From a virus: a stretch of DNA of 48,003 nucleotides. A program made the position numbers and the translations under genes. The stretch spans positions 1 through 48,003 of the IMG/VR virus record IMGVR_UViG_3300043788_000228; one strand, written 5' to 3'. Shown here one piece after another: positions 6,050 to 15,146 of this stretch (positions are counted from its first letter, which is position 1; each line of letters opens with the position of its first letter). Below the pieces are notes generated by a model, which was not told the DNA's origin, did no database searches, and saw only the letters and a program-made list of their open reading frames with translations.

Positions 6050-8907
6050 ATCGGATATGCGCGGTAATTCTTTGCATACTCGCTATGACGCTCGGTCTGT
6101 ACCAAACAAGCAGTCAAGTATCCGCGCAGATTGCGCCGTCCCCCGGCCCGAATCCGTACTCATTCGCGTGTACGATCAACACCAACACGCCGAATTGCGG
6201 GTTCAACCTCAACGGGCAAACATTGTGCAGCGTAGACGTGAACGGATCGTGGTCGCCCTCACTTGCCGTTAAACTGTCCACGAGCAAGTGGACAACGGGC
6301 GTAGTGGCTTTAGGGGGTAGCACAACGCAGGCGGTGATCTCTGCGGACGGCTTATATTTCACGTCTACAGCAGCCGTGAGCGCTATTCAAGTAAGCGCTG
6401 CTACTCCATTCATTGGCACGGCTTCAATTAATTTTTACTGTGTTTATGCGGCGAACGGAGGAAGCGCAAGTACGACGCTTCCGACCCCCACGCCCTCTAT
6501 GACGCCTACGCCTACACCGACTCCAACGCCTACTCCAACGCCTACACCGACTCCAACGCCCACCCCAACACCGACGCCCTCGCCTAGCCCGACCCCCACG
6601 CCGACGCCTGTGCCAGGACCGCAGCTTGCACAAAATCCTGCCGCTGCGGCTGCGAATTGTGCCGCTTCGAACACAACCGGCACGCTGGCAATGCAGCCCG
6701 CGGCGGGTGACCTCATCGACATCATCCTGAAGACTAGTACGACAACTGGCACACTGACCGTTCCTCCGAGCGGGTTCACGCAAAAAAACACTGTGACCAA
6801 CAGCCTCGTGTATGTCGAGTGGTTCACCATTTCCAACGGCGCGAGTGGCGAGACATTCACGTACCCAATGGGCGGCACGCCGAACGGTCGGTGTGACACG
6901 TGGGTCATCGACGTAAGCGGCGAAAATCAATCCGCTCCGTTTGATATTAACAACGTGAATGCAAGCACGCTTACCGGAAGCGCAGGACCGTTTATCACCA
7001 ACGCCGTCACGGCTTCCAACCCGGATGATTTTGCCATCGCAGCGGTCGATGCTGGCACAACCGGATTAACGCTTACGGGCTTCGCTCCATCAGGCGCAAC
7101 GAATTGGGGAGATTCAGGAGATTTTTCAAACCACTTATTCACGCAGGCCGACGTACCTAACGGAGCAGGAACGTATTCTGTTCAGTGGTCGGCGTCTTCT
7201 ACGAACAGTTTCGCGCACCAACTCGAAGTGCTCGATATGATAGCACCAGCGTCGAGCGGCGGAAGTGCAGCCGGCCCCGATCTCGCGCAGCCGGTGTGCC
7301 ACTCGGTCGGGTCGTCGAGTTGTACGATGATGTCCGCTCCCGCGGACGGAGATGTACTCATAGCGGTCGTAGAAAACGCGGGTGCATCCAATATGGGAAA
7401 TTGCGCTTCGGGATGGACGCTGCGCTCTAGCGCGTCACCGTCAAGCTCGACGATTGCGGCGAATACTTGCACACAAGTCGCCAGTTCCGTTACGACAACG
7501 GTTACACCGGACGACGGCACTGGGCACACAACGACGAACGACATCACGGTATACGACGTAACCGGTACGGGTTTGGCCATCGACGCATCAAGTGGTGCAA
7601 TCAGTGGAACCGGATCGCAGAATCTTGCGATTGCGCCGACGCAAGCGAACGACTTGATCCTGTCGGCGGCCTTCGCCGGTGGATCAGGAACGACGCAGCT
7701 TCAGACGCCAAAAACACCGAACGGTTTAGGCTGGTATCGCGTAGCTGAGTCGAGCGCTGCTCCGGTAGCGGACACGTTCTTTGACGGCGCGGCGTACCTT
7801 ATGCAGGCTGCGAGCGGATCGCAGGCGGTCGGTTGGGGCTTTACCGGATCGTCGGCTTCACCGCTCGTTGTCGCGATCGCGATTTCCGGCAGCACTACGG
7901 CAACGTCCTACGCCTACCAGGGCTGTAAGGTGTTCGGAAATAACGATCTAGTCGTCGATCGAAACCTCTCAACAGCATCCATCGACCCGAATAGCGCGAC
8001 GATCATCTCACAGCTTCCCGGAGGATCGTTCGATACCGGAGACGACGCGCCAGACGAGCAAATGAATGTTGGCACAAGCGCTACGAATCTCGAAGTGGTC
8101 GGCACGAATGGCGGCCACAATCCGCCGATGAACAACGGTTCGGGCGCGACGATCCCCTGGATCAACTGCACGACGAGTTGCAATGGAAACGGCGGAGGCA
8201 CAGGGTTCGGCGGTACAGGCGGATTCATCGAGTCGCTCTCGGACGCCCACGCGCACGTCATCACAACCGATACCTGCGACCTATGGGAAACCTTCGGATC
8301 AAAGTCTACAAGTACGACATTTGCCGCGAGCGCGGGCTTCCACGCGCATTTGAATAATAACTACTACACGCAGCCAACCAATGTGAATTTCGCTGGTAAG
8401 CTCATCTATGACGACGCCGGGCAGGTTTCCGGCATGCCGATGACCGGCGTGATCGATTGGGGCGAAGATGCGAGCTTGCCAGCGATCAATCATCCGCTTT
8501 CGCTCATCGTGCCTGGCGGAACCGGACTCTCGGCAGATGGCTACGTGTTTCCCGCGACGTGCCAAGGCGCATGTGCAGTAGCGGATACCGGCTGCGGCGG
8601 ATCGGCATGCACGCATCCACTTCATATGGGCGACCTTATACGACTCGCGCCGTCGTTTTCGTGCGGCTCATACACGACCATCGGGCAACTCGTATGCAAT
8701 CAGCTTAAGAACTACGGTGCCTATATCACCGATACCGGCAGTTCTTATGAGTTGCGTTTCGGACTCTCGGCGGCTGGAATCGACACGTGGAACTATACGA
8801 CAAACCTTAAACCGCTGTTTTCGGCGCTCTCCATTAGTGTGTTCCAGATCGTCAAAGAGCCGACTATCCAGTGTGCAAGCGGCACGTTCGGCTCGACCTG
8901 CTTCTAG
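6046..8907 (+). CDS. Large exported multidomain protein (two fibre-like domains plus C-terminal module)
   Basis: 953 residues from ATG 6046, overlapping the previous stop (ATGA). Order: signal peptide ([15 protein letters not shown], cleavage near SAQ); a beta-rich region to about 145; a (Thr-Pro)n linker; domain 1 (about 190-410) and domain 2 (about 415-625), both of the same family as the 5306 gene; and a ~330-residue C-terminal module rich in His, Cys and Asp. The end of that module (GDLIRLAPS..., [19 protein letters not shown]) has the pattern RLxPS...L.NYG also found at the end of the - strand protein at 25437-26522. I infer a receptor-binding, carbohydrate-active or adhesive role. It may act outside the cell or on the virion. 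Confidence 0.68.
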   Translation: MNRICAVILCILAMTLGLYQTSSQVSAQIAPSPGPNPYSFACTINTNTPNCGFNLNGQTLCSVDVNGSWSPSLAVKLSTSKWTTGVVALGGSTTQAVISADGLYFTSTAAVSAIQVSAATPFIGTASINFYCVYAANGGSASTTLPTPTPSMTPTPTPTPTPTPTPTPTPTPTPTPTPSPSPTPTPTPVPGPQLAQNPAAAAANCAASNTTGTLAMQPAAGDLIDIILKTSTTTGTLTVPPSGFTQKNTVTNSLVYVEWFTISNGASGETFTYPMGGTPNGRCDTWVIDVSGENQSAPFDINNVNASTLTGSAGPFITNAVTASNPDDFAIAAVDAGTTGLTLTGFAPSGATNWGDSGDFSNHLFTQADVPNGAGTYSVQWSASSTNSFAHQLEVLDMIAPASSGGSAAGPDLAQPVCHSVGSSSCTMMSAPADGDVLIAVVENAGASNMGNCASGWTLRSSASPSSSTIAANTCTQVASSVTTTVTPDDGTGHTTTNDITVYDVTGTGLAIDASSGAISGTGSQNLAIAPTQANDLILSAAFAGGSGTTQLQTPKTPNGLGWYRVAESSAAPVADTFFDGAAYLMQAASGSQAVGWGFTGSSASPLVVAIAISGSTTATSYAYQGCKVFGNNDLVVDRNLSTASIDPNSATIISQLPGGSFDTGDDAPDEQMNVGTSATNLEVVGTNGGHNPPMNNGSGATIPWINCTTSCNGNGGGTGFGGTGGFIESLSDAHAHVITTDTCDLWETFGSKSTSTTFAASAGFHAHLNNNYYTQPTNVNFAGKLIYDDAGQVSGMPMTGVIDWGEDASLPAINHPLSLIVPGGTGLSADGYVFPATCQGACAVADTGCGGSACTHPLHMGDLIRLAPSFSCGSYTTIGQLVCNQLKNYGAYITDTGSSYELRFGLSAAGIDTWNYTTNLKPLFSALSISVFQIVKEPTIQCASGTFGSTCF
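6481..6612 (+). repeat. Low-complexity Thr-Pro coding repeat
   Basis: Imperfect tandem 6- and 12-base repeats (accgactccaacgcc and variants) encode about 20 Thr-Pro pairs. They act as an extended linker between the N-terminal region and the first beta domain of the 953-residue protein. Length variation among relatives is likely. Confidence 0.85.
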
Positions 8908-8909
8908 CC

Positions 8910-9101
8910 GTGACGCTTGCAGACGTAGCGGACTACCTCGATTGGGTCGCCGATGCGACCTTGAGGCAGTACATGACCTGCTGCCCGTCCTGCGGCCACG
9001 CGATGTGTCCGATCGACGAGGCACTATTTAGCGGCTACCAGGAGGGCTTGCGTGCGCGAGCGCGCTTGCTACGCGCCGGAGACTTGCACAGTAAGTCCTA
9101 A
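8910..9101 (+). CDS. Small CxxC protein
   Basis: 63 residues from GTG 8910, two bases after the previous stop. A CCPSCGHAMC cluster could bind zinc; the rest is helical with an Arg-rich C-terminal half (LRARARLLRAGD). No family recognised. Its position at the head of the helicase/polymerase genes fits a small DNA-associated factor, which is inference. An earlier TTG-type start would overlap the preceding gene and is less likely. Confidence 0.5.
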   Translation: MTLADVADYLDWVADATLRQYMTCCPSCGHAMCPIDEALFSGYQEGLRARARLLRAGDLHSKS

Positions 9102-9110
9102 CGGTGTACG

Positions 9111-9290
9111 ATGTATGCCATGAAGAAAGAGGTATACGTCCGCACGCAGGTCTATTTGACGCAGCAGATGCGTCAGCTTCTCGATCGGACGGCCGCGCGT
9201 CTATCGCAAGACGGCCCTCGCCGCTCGCGCTCAGACCTCATTCGCGAAGGAGCGCAACGCATTCTCGACGAGTTCTGGCGCAAGGGCTAG
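9111..9290 (+). CDS. Ribbon-helix-helix DNA-binding protein
   Basis: 59 residues from ATG 9111 (or 56 from ATG 9120). The pattern is that of Arc/CopG-type ribbon-helix-helix repressors: a beta strand with alternating residues (KKEVYVRTQVYL), helix 1 (QQMRQLLDRTAARL), a turn with RRSRSDLI at the start of helix 2, and helix 2 (REGAQRILDEFW). Such dimers bind operators through the strand. It ends four bases before the helicase start, so it is in the same operon and may control it. Confidence 0.75.
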   Translation: MYAMKKEVYVRTQVYLTQQMRQLLDRTAARLSQDGPRRSRSDLIREGAQRILDEFWRKG

Positions 9291-9294
9291 CCGC

Positions 9295-10707
9295 ATGCTT
9301 GACTTGGGCGCGTACGCGCTGCCCACGCTGCGGGCATGGCAGAAGCGCGAACTCCTCGGCAATTGGTCGAAACCCAAGCATGCGATCCACGCAGACCCGC
9401 GCTTGGGTAAGACCGTCGTTGCGTGCGCGTGGCTGCGCGGCCTCGCAAATATCGGTGTTGAGCGCATGCTTGTGACCGCGCCGCTTTCGACGTGTACGGA
9501 CCCGTGGGAGAACACCCTCAAGGCCGCAGGGTTGCCTGTACTGCCCTACTACGACTTGCCTTCTAAGAAGGTGCGTGCGCTGCTTCGTCCAGGGCGCAGC
9601 CGTAAGCCTGAGTGGAAGGGCGTCCTGCTGCTCAACATCGACGCCTTGTGGGGCCTGCGTGACTTGTTGTACGACAACATCGAAGCCTATGTGTGCGACG
9701 AGGCGCACGAGACGGCCTCGCCTTCGTCGCACCGTGGCTTGGCCGCACGGCGTATCGCCAAGGGCGCACGGTATGTTCGTACTCTCACCGCGACGCCGAC
9801 GCCCAATCATCGCGGTAATCTGTGGTCCCCGCTCTACATGGTCGGCGCGTACACAGAAAGCCACGGCGCATTCATGGAGCGCTACACGGTGCGCGATTTT
9901 TACATTCCGTCGATTATCCGCGACTACGTGAACGTACAAGAACTCGACGGGCTGTTAAAAACGCATGCATCGGTTATTCGGCGCGAGGATGTGTTTGGGC
10001 CGGATGAATACACGTTCACGAATCGAAATGTATGCTTACCGCAACCACTCCAGCAGGCGTACCGCAAGCTCGCAAAGGAGTGGGTTCTCGACGCAACTGA
10101 GGGCGATCCGGTGTCGATGCTCGCCGATCATACATTAACGCGCATGCTGCGATTGCAGCAGTTCACGTCCGGCTTTCTTCCGGCGTCAGACGGAACGGAT
10201 CGCCTTGTATCCATACACGAATGCAAGATCGATGCAGCGCTCGCAGACCTAAGTGAGATCGTCGAAGCGGGACAAAAGGCCGTAGTGTTCCATCGCTGGG
10301 TCGAAGAAGGAAGAGTGCTTGCGGATAAGCTCAAAAAACGCCGTATACCGATCTACGTGATAAACGGATCACTGGACGGGCGAGAGCGCGAACAACAGCG
10401 CTCGGCGTTCCAAGCTCATGCGGATGCGGCGGTGATCGTCGTACAGATTCAATCGGGCGGTCAAGGTATATCGCTATCGAGCGCGCACCACGCCTTGTAC
10501 CTCTCGCGGACCTTCTCGTTCGTACATGATAAGCAAAGCCGCGATCGCATTTTCTTGGAGCACCAGCCTCGCCAGATAACCTACTACAACATACCAGGCA
10601 CAATCGATATGACCGTAGCGCACGCGTTGCATAGTAAGCAAGACCTGCACGAACTGCTTCGCAATGTCGGGGCACGCAATGCGGTATTTGGCGAGCACGC
10701 AGCGTAA
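9295..10707 (+). CDS. SNF2-like superfamily 2 DNA helicase
   Basis: 470 residues. Motif I is DPRLGKT (residues 34-40), motif II CDEAH (D135-H138), motif III LTATPTP, motif V QSGGQGISLSSAHHALYL and motif VI QSRDRIFLEHQP, the last a variant of the QxxDRxxRxGQ of SNF2/Rad54 translocases. The short length, without accessory domains, is typical of phage SNF2-like helicases. It probably remodels or unwinds DNA during replication or recombination. The next gene starts at the base after its stop. Confidence 0.87.
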   Translation: MLDLGAYALPTLRAWQKRELLGNWSKPKHAIHADPRLGKTVVACAWLRGLANIGVERMLVTAPLSTCTDPWENTLKAAGLPVLPYYDLPSKKVRALLRPGRSRKPEWKGVLLLNIDALWGLRDLLYDNIEAYVCDEAHETASPSSHRGLAARRIAKGARYVRTLTATPTPNHRGNLWSPLYMVGAYTESHGAFMERYTVRDFYIPSIIRDYVNVQELDGLLKTHASVIRREDVFGPDEYTFTNRNVCLPQPLQQAYRKLAKEWVLDATEGDPVSMLADHTLTRMLRLQQFTSGFLPASDGTDRLVSIHECKIDAALADLSEIVEAGQKAVVFHRWVEEGRVLADKLKKRRIPIYVINGSLDGREREQQRSAFQAHADAAVIVVQIQSGGQGISLSSAHHALYLSRTFSFVHDKQSRDRIFLEHQPRQITYYNIPGTIDMTVAHALHSKQDLHELLRNVGARNAVFGEHAA

Positions 10708-13062
10708 GTGGCGCAAGATCATCCAGAATGCACGCGCTGCCCGCTATATGAAAGCGCATGCTCCGTCGGTGTGGGCGGCGTCGGGAGCGGAGACGTGCTC
10801 ATTGTCGGCCAAAACTGCGGCGCAGAAGAGGACTTGGCCGGAGAGCCGTTCGTTGGGCCCTCCGGTAAGCTGCTCAAGTCCATGCTCGCTGATGCCGGCT
10901 TTCAGACAGATGATTATCGCCTTTCCAATGCCGTGCGGTGCCGTACACCGAAGAACCGGCCGCCGGAACACAAGGAGATACTTGCATGCCGTCCGCACTT
11001 GATCGAGGAAGTCCAGTCGTGCAAGCCATCGGCTATCATCGCGCTTGGCGACGTGGCGCTTACCGCTCTTACCGGACTGTCCGGTATATCATCCAAACGC
11101 GGTCAGCCTTTACCGCTACTTGGCGCATTCGGTTATACCTGCGAAGTGTACGCTGCGTGGCATCCCGCGTATGTTATGCGTGTACCAATGTCTCGCGCCA
11201 CGGTTGTGTCGGACCTACGCCGTGTGCGAGATCGCGGGCTAGAACAGGAAGAGATCGCGTGGACTCATGACGCAATCGCCTGTGATCGTCGTGTGGCATA
11301 CGACATCGAAACGTACGACGAGGAGGGAAATATCACAGAAGAAATGACCTCTATCGCTGTTTGCGGCGGTAGCGATCTAGCGCTTGTATCACGAGATCGC
11401 AAGCACGCGAAGCAGATCGTGCGCGAAATTGCGCGCTATAGTAAGGGCGTTACAATATCGCATTTCGGCTGGGATTTTGATGATAAAAAAACAGGATTAC
11501 GCTCGGATTATGATACGGCTGCGCTCGCGTACCTCATGGACGAGACACAGCCTTTAGGCCTTGAGTCGTTGTGCGTGAAGTACCTCGGCGCGCGCGGTTG
11601 GAAGGAAGCGCGCGATGGTGCTAAGCTCGGCACGGAAGAATTGAAAGTCTACAATGCGCGGGACGCCGTGCTTACGAGGAGATTGTTCGATTATGAATAC
11701 CAAGCTCTCCAAGAAACAACGCGTGCAGGTGTACCGCGAATACGAGTTGCTGAAAGCATTCTGCGCCCTCTTCGATTGGCGCTTGACGCCTGCTCATCGC
11801 GTGGTATTTTTATCAATGCGCGCGAAGTCGCTGCGGAAAAAGAGCGACAAGTTCTTCGTGTTGCCGAATCGTTGGCGCTAGTCAACGTCGAAGCGCACAA
11901 AGCACTCGGTGCGGGTGCATTCGATAAGCCGCTTAAGACGAAGGTGAAGCAGACACCATTTAACCCCGGATCGACATTGCACGTGGGTGCGGTGTTGTCT
12001 GCGCTCGGATTCACGAATTTGCCAAAAACGGGCAAAAAAAGGCAGATAAAAACAGACGAAGAGACACTAGAGATGCACGCGGGGTGCGCATTCACCGATG
12101 CGCTACTCGCGTGGCGTCAGGCCGAAAAGCGCATGAGCACGTATATTCTGCCGTACGAGCGTGCGGCTGCATCGGAGAGCGGACGTATTTTCTCGCAGTA
12201 TACGGTCATTCGCGTGCTGACAGGCCGCACGAGCGCGCGCGGGCGCAACATTCAAAATCTGGACCGCGAGCTTAAGAAGTTCTTTTCTGCTCCCGAAGGT
12301 CGTGTGCTCGTGCGCGCGGACTACCAACAAATCGAGTTTTGGGTGGCCATGTGGATGGCGGGGGTGGAGCGGTTAATCGTACGCCGTGCGGATGATTCTG
12401 CGTTCGATCCGCACACCTACTTTGCTTCGATCATGTACCGTTGTAGCGAGGCAGATATTCTAACGGAGGCGGCTCAAAAGAAAGCATCCGGTGACCCAAA
12501 TAGCCGAAGGCAGATCGCAAAATCCGCCCACTTCGCCTTGCTCTATATGGGTGGACCGCAAACACTCATCGATTACGCGGCCGGGTACGGCATCATGCTC
12601 ACGCGCGACGAAGCACAAGCAATTTACGACGCATTTCATCGGGCGTACCCCGAGGTACGAGATTGGTGGGGACGCGTGAAGGCCGAGATGAACCAGTATG
12701 GCTATGTCGAGAATCCGACAGGGCGCCGACGGCATTTTGGCGACGTTTCGCTCCTCAAGGCGGGCGGTATGTTTGAGAGCGCGCACCGAGAAGCAACCAA
12801 CGCGCTGGTACAAGGATTCGCTACAGGCGACATCAGCGAACTTGGGCTAATCGCATGCCACGAAGCGGGATTGCCGGTCGTCGGATTTATCCACGACGAA
12901 GTCCTTTTGGAGTTTAAAACGGAAGCTTTGCAGCACAAAGATATAGTCGAGCGCGCTGTTAGCGAGGCGATGATCGATGCGCCGGTACGCGCGTTGCGCG
13001 AGAAATTTAACGTCGATTTCCCAAAGCATCTCCTAGCCGTTGACTTTACATACAGCGCGTAG
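10708..13062 (+). CDS. Uracil-DNA glycosylase / family A DNA polymerase fusion
   Basis: 784 residues from GTG 10708. Residues 1-180 form a family 4/5 uracil-DNA glycosylase: cysteines C8, C11, C78, C94 in the 4Fe-4S spacing, GQNCGAEED at the motif A position, GEPFVGPSG, and WHPAYVMR. Then a 3'-5' exonuclease (DIET with D199 and E201; a second Asp in SHFGWDFDD). The C-terminal half is a PolA palm/fingers: motif A DYQQIEFW (D538), motif B RRQIAK (R600-K605), motif C HDE (729-731). It would replicate the phage genome; the glycosylase could excise or sense uracil. The QNC at motif A differs from the usual EAP, so excision activity is uncertain. Confidence 0.9.
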   Translation: MAQDHPECTRCPLYESACSVGVGGVGSGDVLIVGQNCGAEEDLAGEPFVGPSGKLLKSMLADAGFQTDDYRLSNAVRCRTPKNRPPEHKEILACRPHLIEEVQSCKPSAIIALGDVALTALTGLSGISSKRGQPLPLLGAFGYTCEVYAAWHPAYVMRVPMSRATVVSDLRRVRDRGLEQEEIAWTHDAIACDRRVAYDIETYDEEGNITEEMTSIAVCGGSDLALVSRDRKHAKQIVREIARYSKGVTISHFGWDFDDKKTGLRSDYDTAALAYLMDETQPLGLESLCVKYLGARGWKEARDGAKLGTEELKVYNARDAVLTRRLFDYEYQALQETTRAGVPRIRVAESILRPLRLALDACSSRGIFINAREVAAEKERQVLRVAESLALVNVEAHKALGAGAFDKPLKTKVKQTPFNPGSTLHVGAVLSALGFTNLPKTGKKRQIKTDEETLEMHAGCAFTDALLAWRQAEKRMSTYILPYERAAASESGRIFSQYTVIRVLTGRTSARGRNIQNLDRELKKFFSAPEGRVLVRADYQQIEFWVAMWMAGVERLIVRRADDSAFDPHTYFASIMYRCSEADILTEAAQKKASGDPNSRRQIAKSAHFALLYMGGPQTLIDYAAGYGIMLTRDEAQAIYDAFHRAYPEVRDWWGRVKAEMNQYGYVENPTGRRRHFGDVSLLKAGGMFESAHREATNALVQGFATGDISELGLIACHEAGLPVVGFIHDEVLLEFKTEALQHKDIVERAVSEAMIDAPVRALREKFNVDFPKHLLAVDFTYSA

Positions 13063-13093
13063 TACGATCTAGTTCTAATGCGGTATACACCGC
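13040..13093 (+). promoter_or_regulatory. Sigma-70-like promoter with downstream palindrome
   Basis: TTGACT (13040-13045), a 17-base gap and TACGAT (13063-13068) overlap the end of the polymerase gene. GCGGT-ATAC-ACCGC (13080-13093) is a perfect inverted repeat at the expected start of transcription and could be an operator. The promoter would drive the nuclease-ATPase-SSB cassette beginning at 13109. Confidence 0.6.
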
Positions 13094-13108
13094 GCCAGAA
13101 AGGAACAG

Positions 13109-14086
13109 ATGACGCACCTTCCTATTGTCATATCATTTACCGACTTCTCAAACTTTAAGCGCTGTAGAAAGCTCTTCGATCTTTCGTATCTGCGGCAACT
13201 CTCGCCGAAAGGCGATGCGAGTCCAGCTATGCAGTCCGGCACCGATATTCATAAGCTATTGGAGCTAGAAGCGCGCGGTCTACCGTGGACCGGCAGCGCG
13301 CCGGTAGAGCACGCGGAAGTTACGCGCGCGTATCTCAATCGGCACCCGCTGCCGAACGGTATCATTTCCGCCGAAGAGCCGATCTATCTACGCGTGCTCG
13401 GGGAGACGGACGCGCAGCCTGCCGTTTATATCCGCGTAACGCTTGACTTGATTTACACACGTGGTAAAAAGACGATCGTTGGCCGCGACTACAAAACATT
13501 CATGACTGCGCCGTCGTTCGACTTCGATCTTGATTTTCAGGGGCGCATTTATTCCACCGTGTTGTGGCGCACGTATCCTAGCAACGACATCGAGTTCGAA
13601 TGGGTTCCAATTCGACAGGCGCTCGGACGCGATCTTAAGGGCAAAGGCTTCGTCGCGTGGACAGAAGAGGAGCGGTATCCGCAAATCCCGCCGATTGTGA
13701 TGTCAGACATCGAGTACGAAACCACCTGGCGAGAGTTGCAAGAAACGACGCACGATCTCATACGCGCTGTGTTGGAGAATCGACTTTATCGCTCGGACCT
13801 CAAAGCCGGTCCACATTCGTGTGATAACTGCCACTATAAAGGCGCATGTAAGGCGGAATACTCGCATGGCGAATTGACTCCAATGGACGCCGCGTTATTC
13901 ACAGATAAGACCAATCCCGGTGCACGCGCGACTCTCCAAGGCATGCTCGCGGACCCGCGCGTGGTATTTCACGCCGAGCATGCGGACGATCCGACTGCGG
14001 TTGGCGCGATCGTTGACGCTGTTAATAACGTCTACGGAGCTACCGGCATACAACTACTTCAAGGAGCTACTCATGCACACCGATGA
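13109..14086 (+). CDS. PD-(D/E)XK nuclease, RecB/Cas4-like
   Basis: 325 residues. The N-terminus has SFTDFSNFKRCRKLFDLSY and SGTDIHKLLE (the His of motif I). The core has VTLDLIYTRGKKTIVGRDYKT, giving the D...D-x-K catalytic pattern, then QGRIYSTVLW for the Q-x3-Y motif. Cysteines CDNCHYKGAC near residues 240-250 may be part of an iron-sulphur cluster as in AddB/Cas4-type nucleases; a fourth cysteine (C17 region) is available. It is expected to process DNA ends for recombination or degrade host DNA. It heads the recombination cassette. Confidence 0.82.
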   Translation: MTHLPIVISFTDFSNFKRCRKLFDLSYLRQLSPKGDASPAMQSGTDIHKLLELEARGLPWTGSAPVEHAEVTRAYLNRHPLPNGIISAEEPIYLRVLGETDAQPAVYIRVTLDLIYTRGKKTIVGRDYKTFMTAPSFDFDLDFQGRIYSTVLWRTYPSNDIEFEWVPIRQALGRDLKGKGFVAWTEEERYPQIPPIVMSDIEYETTWRELQETTHDLIRAVLENRLYRSDLKAGPHSCDNCHYKGACKAEYSHGELTPMDAALFTDKTNPGARATLQGMLADPRVVFHAEHADDPTAVGAIVDAVNNVYGATGIQLLQGATHAHR

Positions 14087-14360
14087 ACGTGAAGGCGTGT
14101 TCGAATCTATCATCGAAGAGCTTGCGCGCCAGAACGAGTTAAAGGCCTCTGGTAAGTTCTCGCACACAGCCGAGAATCTCATGTTCAACCCGACGACGCT
14201 GCGCGTCATGCAGATGGTCAGCGTGTTGACGGAAGAAGTCGGTGAGGTTGCGCGCGCCGCGAATGACGATGCGTTCGACGAACTCGACAAAGAACTCATT
14301 CAGGTCGCCGCGGTCGCAGTGAGCGCGCTCATCGGATTCCGCGCGTTTAAGGCCATCTGA
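14073..14360 (+). CDS. MazG-like nucleotide pyrophosphohydrolase
   Basis: 95 residues from ATG 14073, with AAGGAG six bases upstream; it overlaps the nuclease gene by 14 bases. LTEEVGEVARA with DELDKELIQVAA carries the EExxE...ExxD metal-binding helices of all-alpha NTP pyrophosphatases (MazG). Phage members hydrolyse dNTPs or (p)ppGpp-like molecules. It is shorter than full MazG, but similar to single-domain phage forms. Confidence 0.65.
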   Translation: MHTDEREGVFESIIEELARQNELKASGKFSHTAENLMFNPTTLRVMQMVSVLTEEVGEVARAANDDAFDELDKELIQVAAVAVSALIGFRAFKAI

Positions 14361-15142
14361 TGCCGACCATTTATCGCCTAGATGCCGACTCTACCGGCAC
14401 CGATTCCATTCAATCGTACGTGGACGAACATAAAATCATCAACATTCCTTGTCCAACGTTCAAGGCGTTCGATATCGCCGCAGCCGATTTACAGGATAAG
14501 GTCGAGCCCGGCGATGCTGTGATATTTGACACACTCACCGTGCTACTCGATACCACGCGCGGCGACATGATGCATGGCGACGACCCAAGTAAGCTGCTGT
14601 GGAATGAGCATGAGAAGTACTACGGAGATAAGCAGTATCTCAACACGTATAAGGGCTCGCAAAACCTTACACTGAGACGCGTGCGTAATCTCGTGAATCG
14701 GGGAGTACATGGGATTATCGTCTGTCACACAAAGGAAGGTAAAGACCAATGGGACACGCTCGACAAGCGTGCCGTTCCGCTCGTCAACCCAGCGATGGTC
14801 GATGATCTCATTGGTGCCTGCTCGGACGTATTCATGCTCGAAGTGCTGGAGACAGACTTCTATGCAGGGGAAAAAGTAGCGATACCGGCGGGCGAGCACG
14901 TCCTATGGTTGCGGCGTACGGCTGCGCACACAGCTAAGTTTCACGTCGATCCGAAGCGGGTCGATCCAAAAAAGATACCCGACGGCATCAAAGACCCCAC
15001 GATGGAAAAGTTGTGCGGCGTCTTGCATAAGGTTCCCAAGTGCCTCTGCATCTACGGGCACCCTGGATCGGGAAAATCCACGCTCGCTGCGGGCATCGTC
15101 GAAGCACTCACTGCCAAGCCTACCGCTAAAAAGAAAGAGTAA
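14360..15142 (+). CDS. RecA-like (Sak4/AAA_24-type) ATPase, apparently circularly permuted
   Basis: 260 residues; ATG 14360 overlaps the previous stop (TGATG). Sak4/AAA_24 recombinases normally begin with Walker A, followed by Walker B. Here the order is reversed: Walker B-like DAVIFDTLTVLLD (D57) and HGIIVCHTKEGK come first, then the AKFHVDPKR region, and a canonical Walker A, GHPGSGKST (233-241), lies 20 residues from the C-terminus. The N-terminus (PTIYRLDADST) matches what usually follows the Walker A helix, so the ends have been moved into that loop. Role: single-strand annealing or strand exchange with the neighbouring SSB-like protein and nuclease (family knowledge and context). Confidence 0.8.
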   Translation: MPTIYRLDADSTGTDSIQSYVDEHKIINIPCPTFKAFDIAAADLQDKVEPGDAVIFDTLTVLLDTTRGDMMHGDDPSKLLWNEHEKYYGDKQYLNTYKGSQNLTLRRVRNLVNRGVHGIIVCHTKEGKDQWDTLDKRAVPLVNPAMVDDLIGACSDVFMLEVLETDFYAGEKVAIPAGEHVLWLRRTAAHTAKFHVDPKRVDPKKIPDGIKDPTMEKLCGVLHKVPKCLCIYGHPGSGKSTLAAGIVEALTAKPTAKKKE

Positions 15143-15146
15143 AATC

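Noticed and set aside
6424-6930. - strand Gly/Val- or Arg-rich frames
   Set aside because: They are antisense readings of the Thr-Pro linker.
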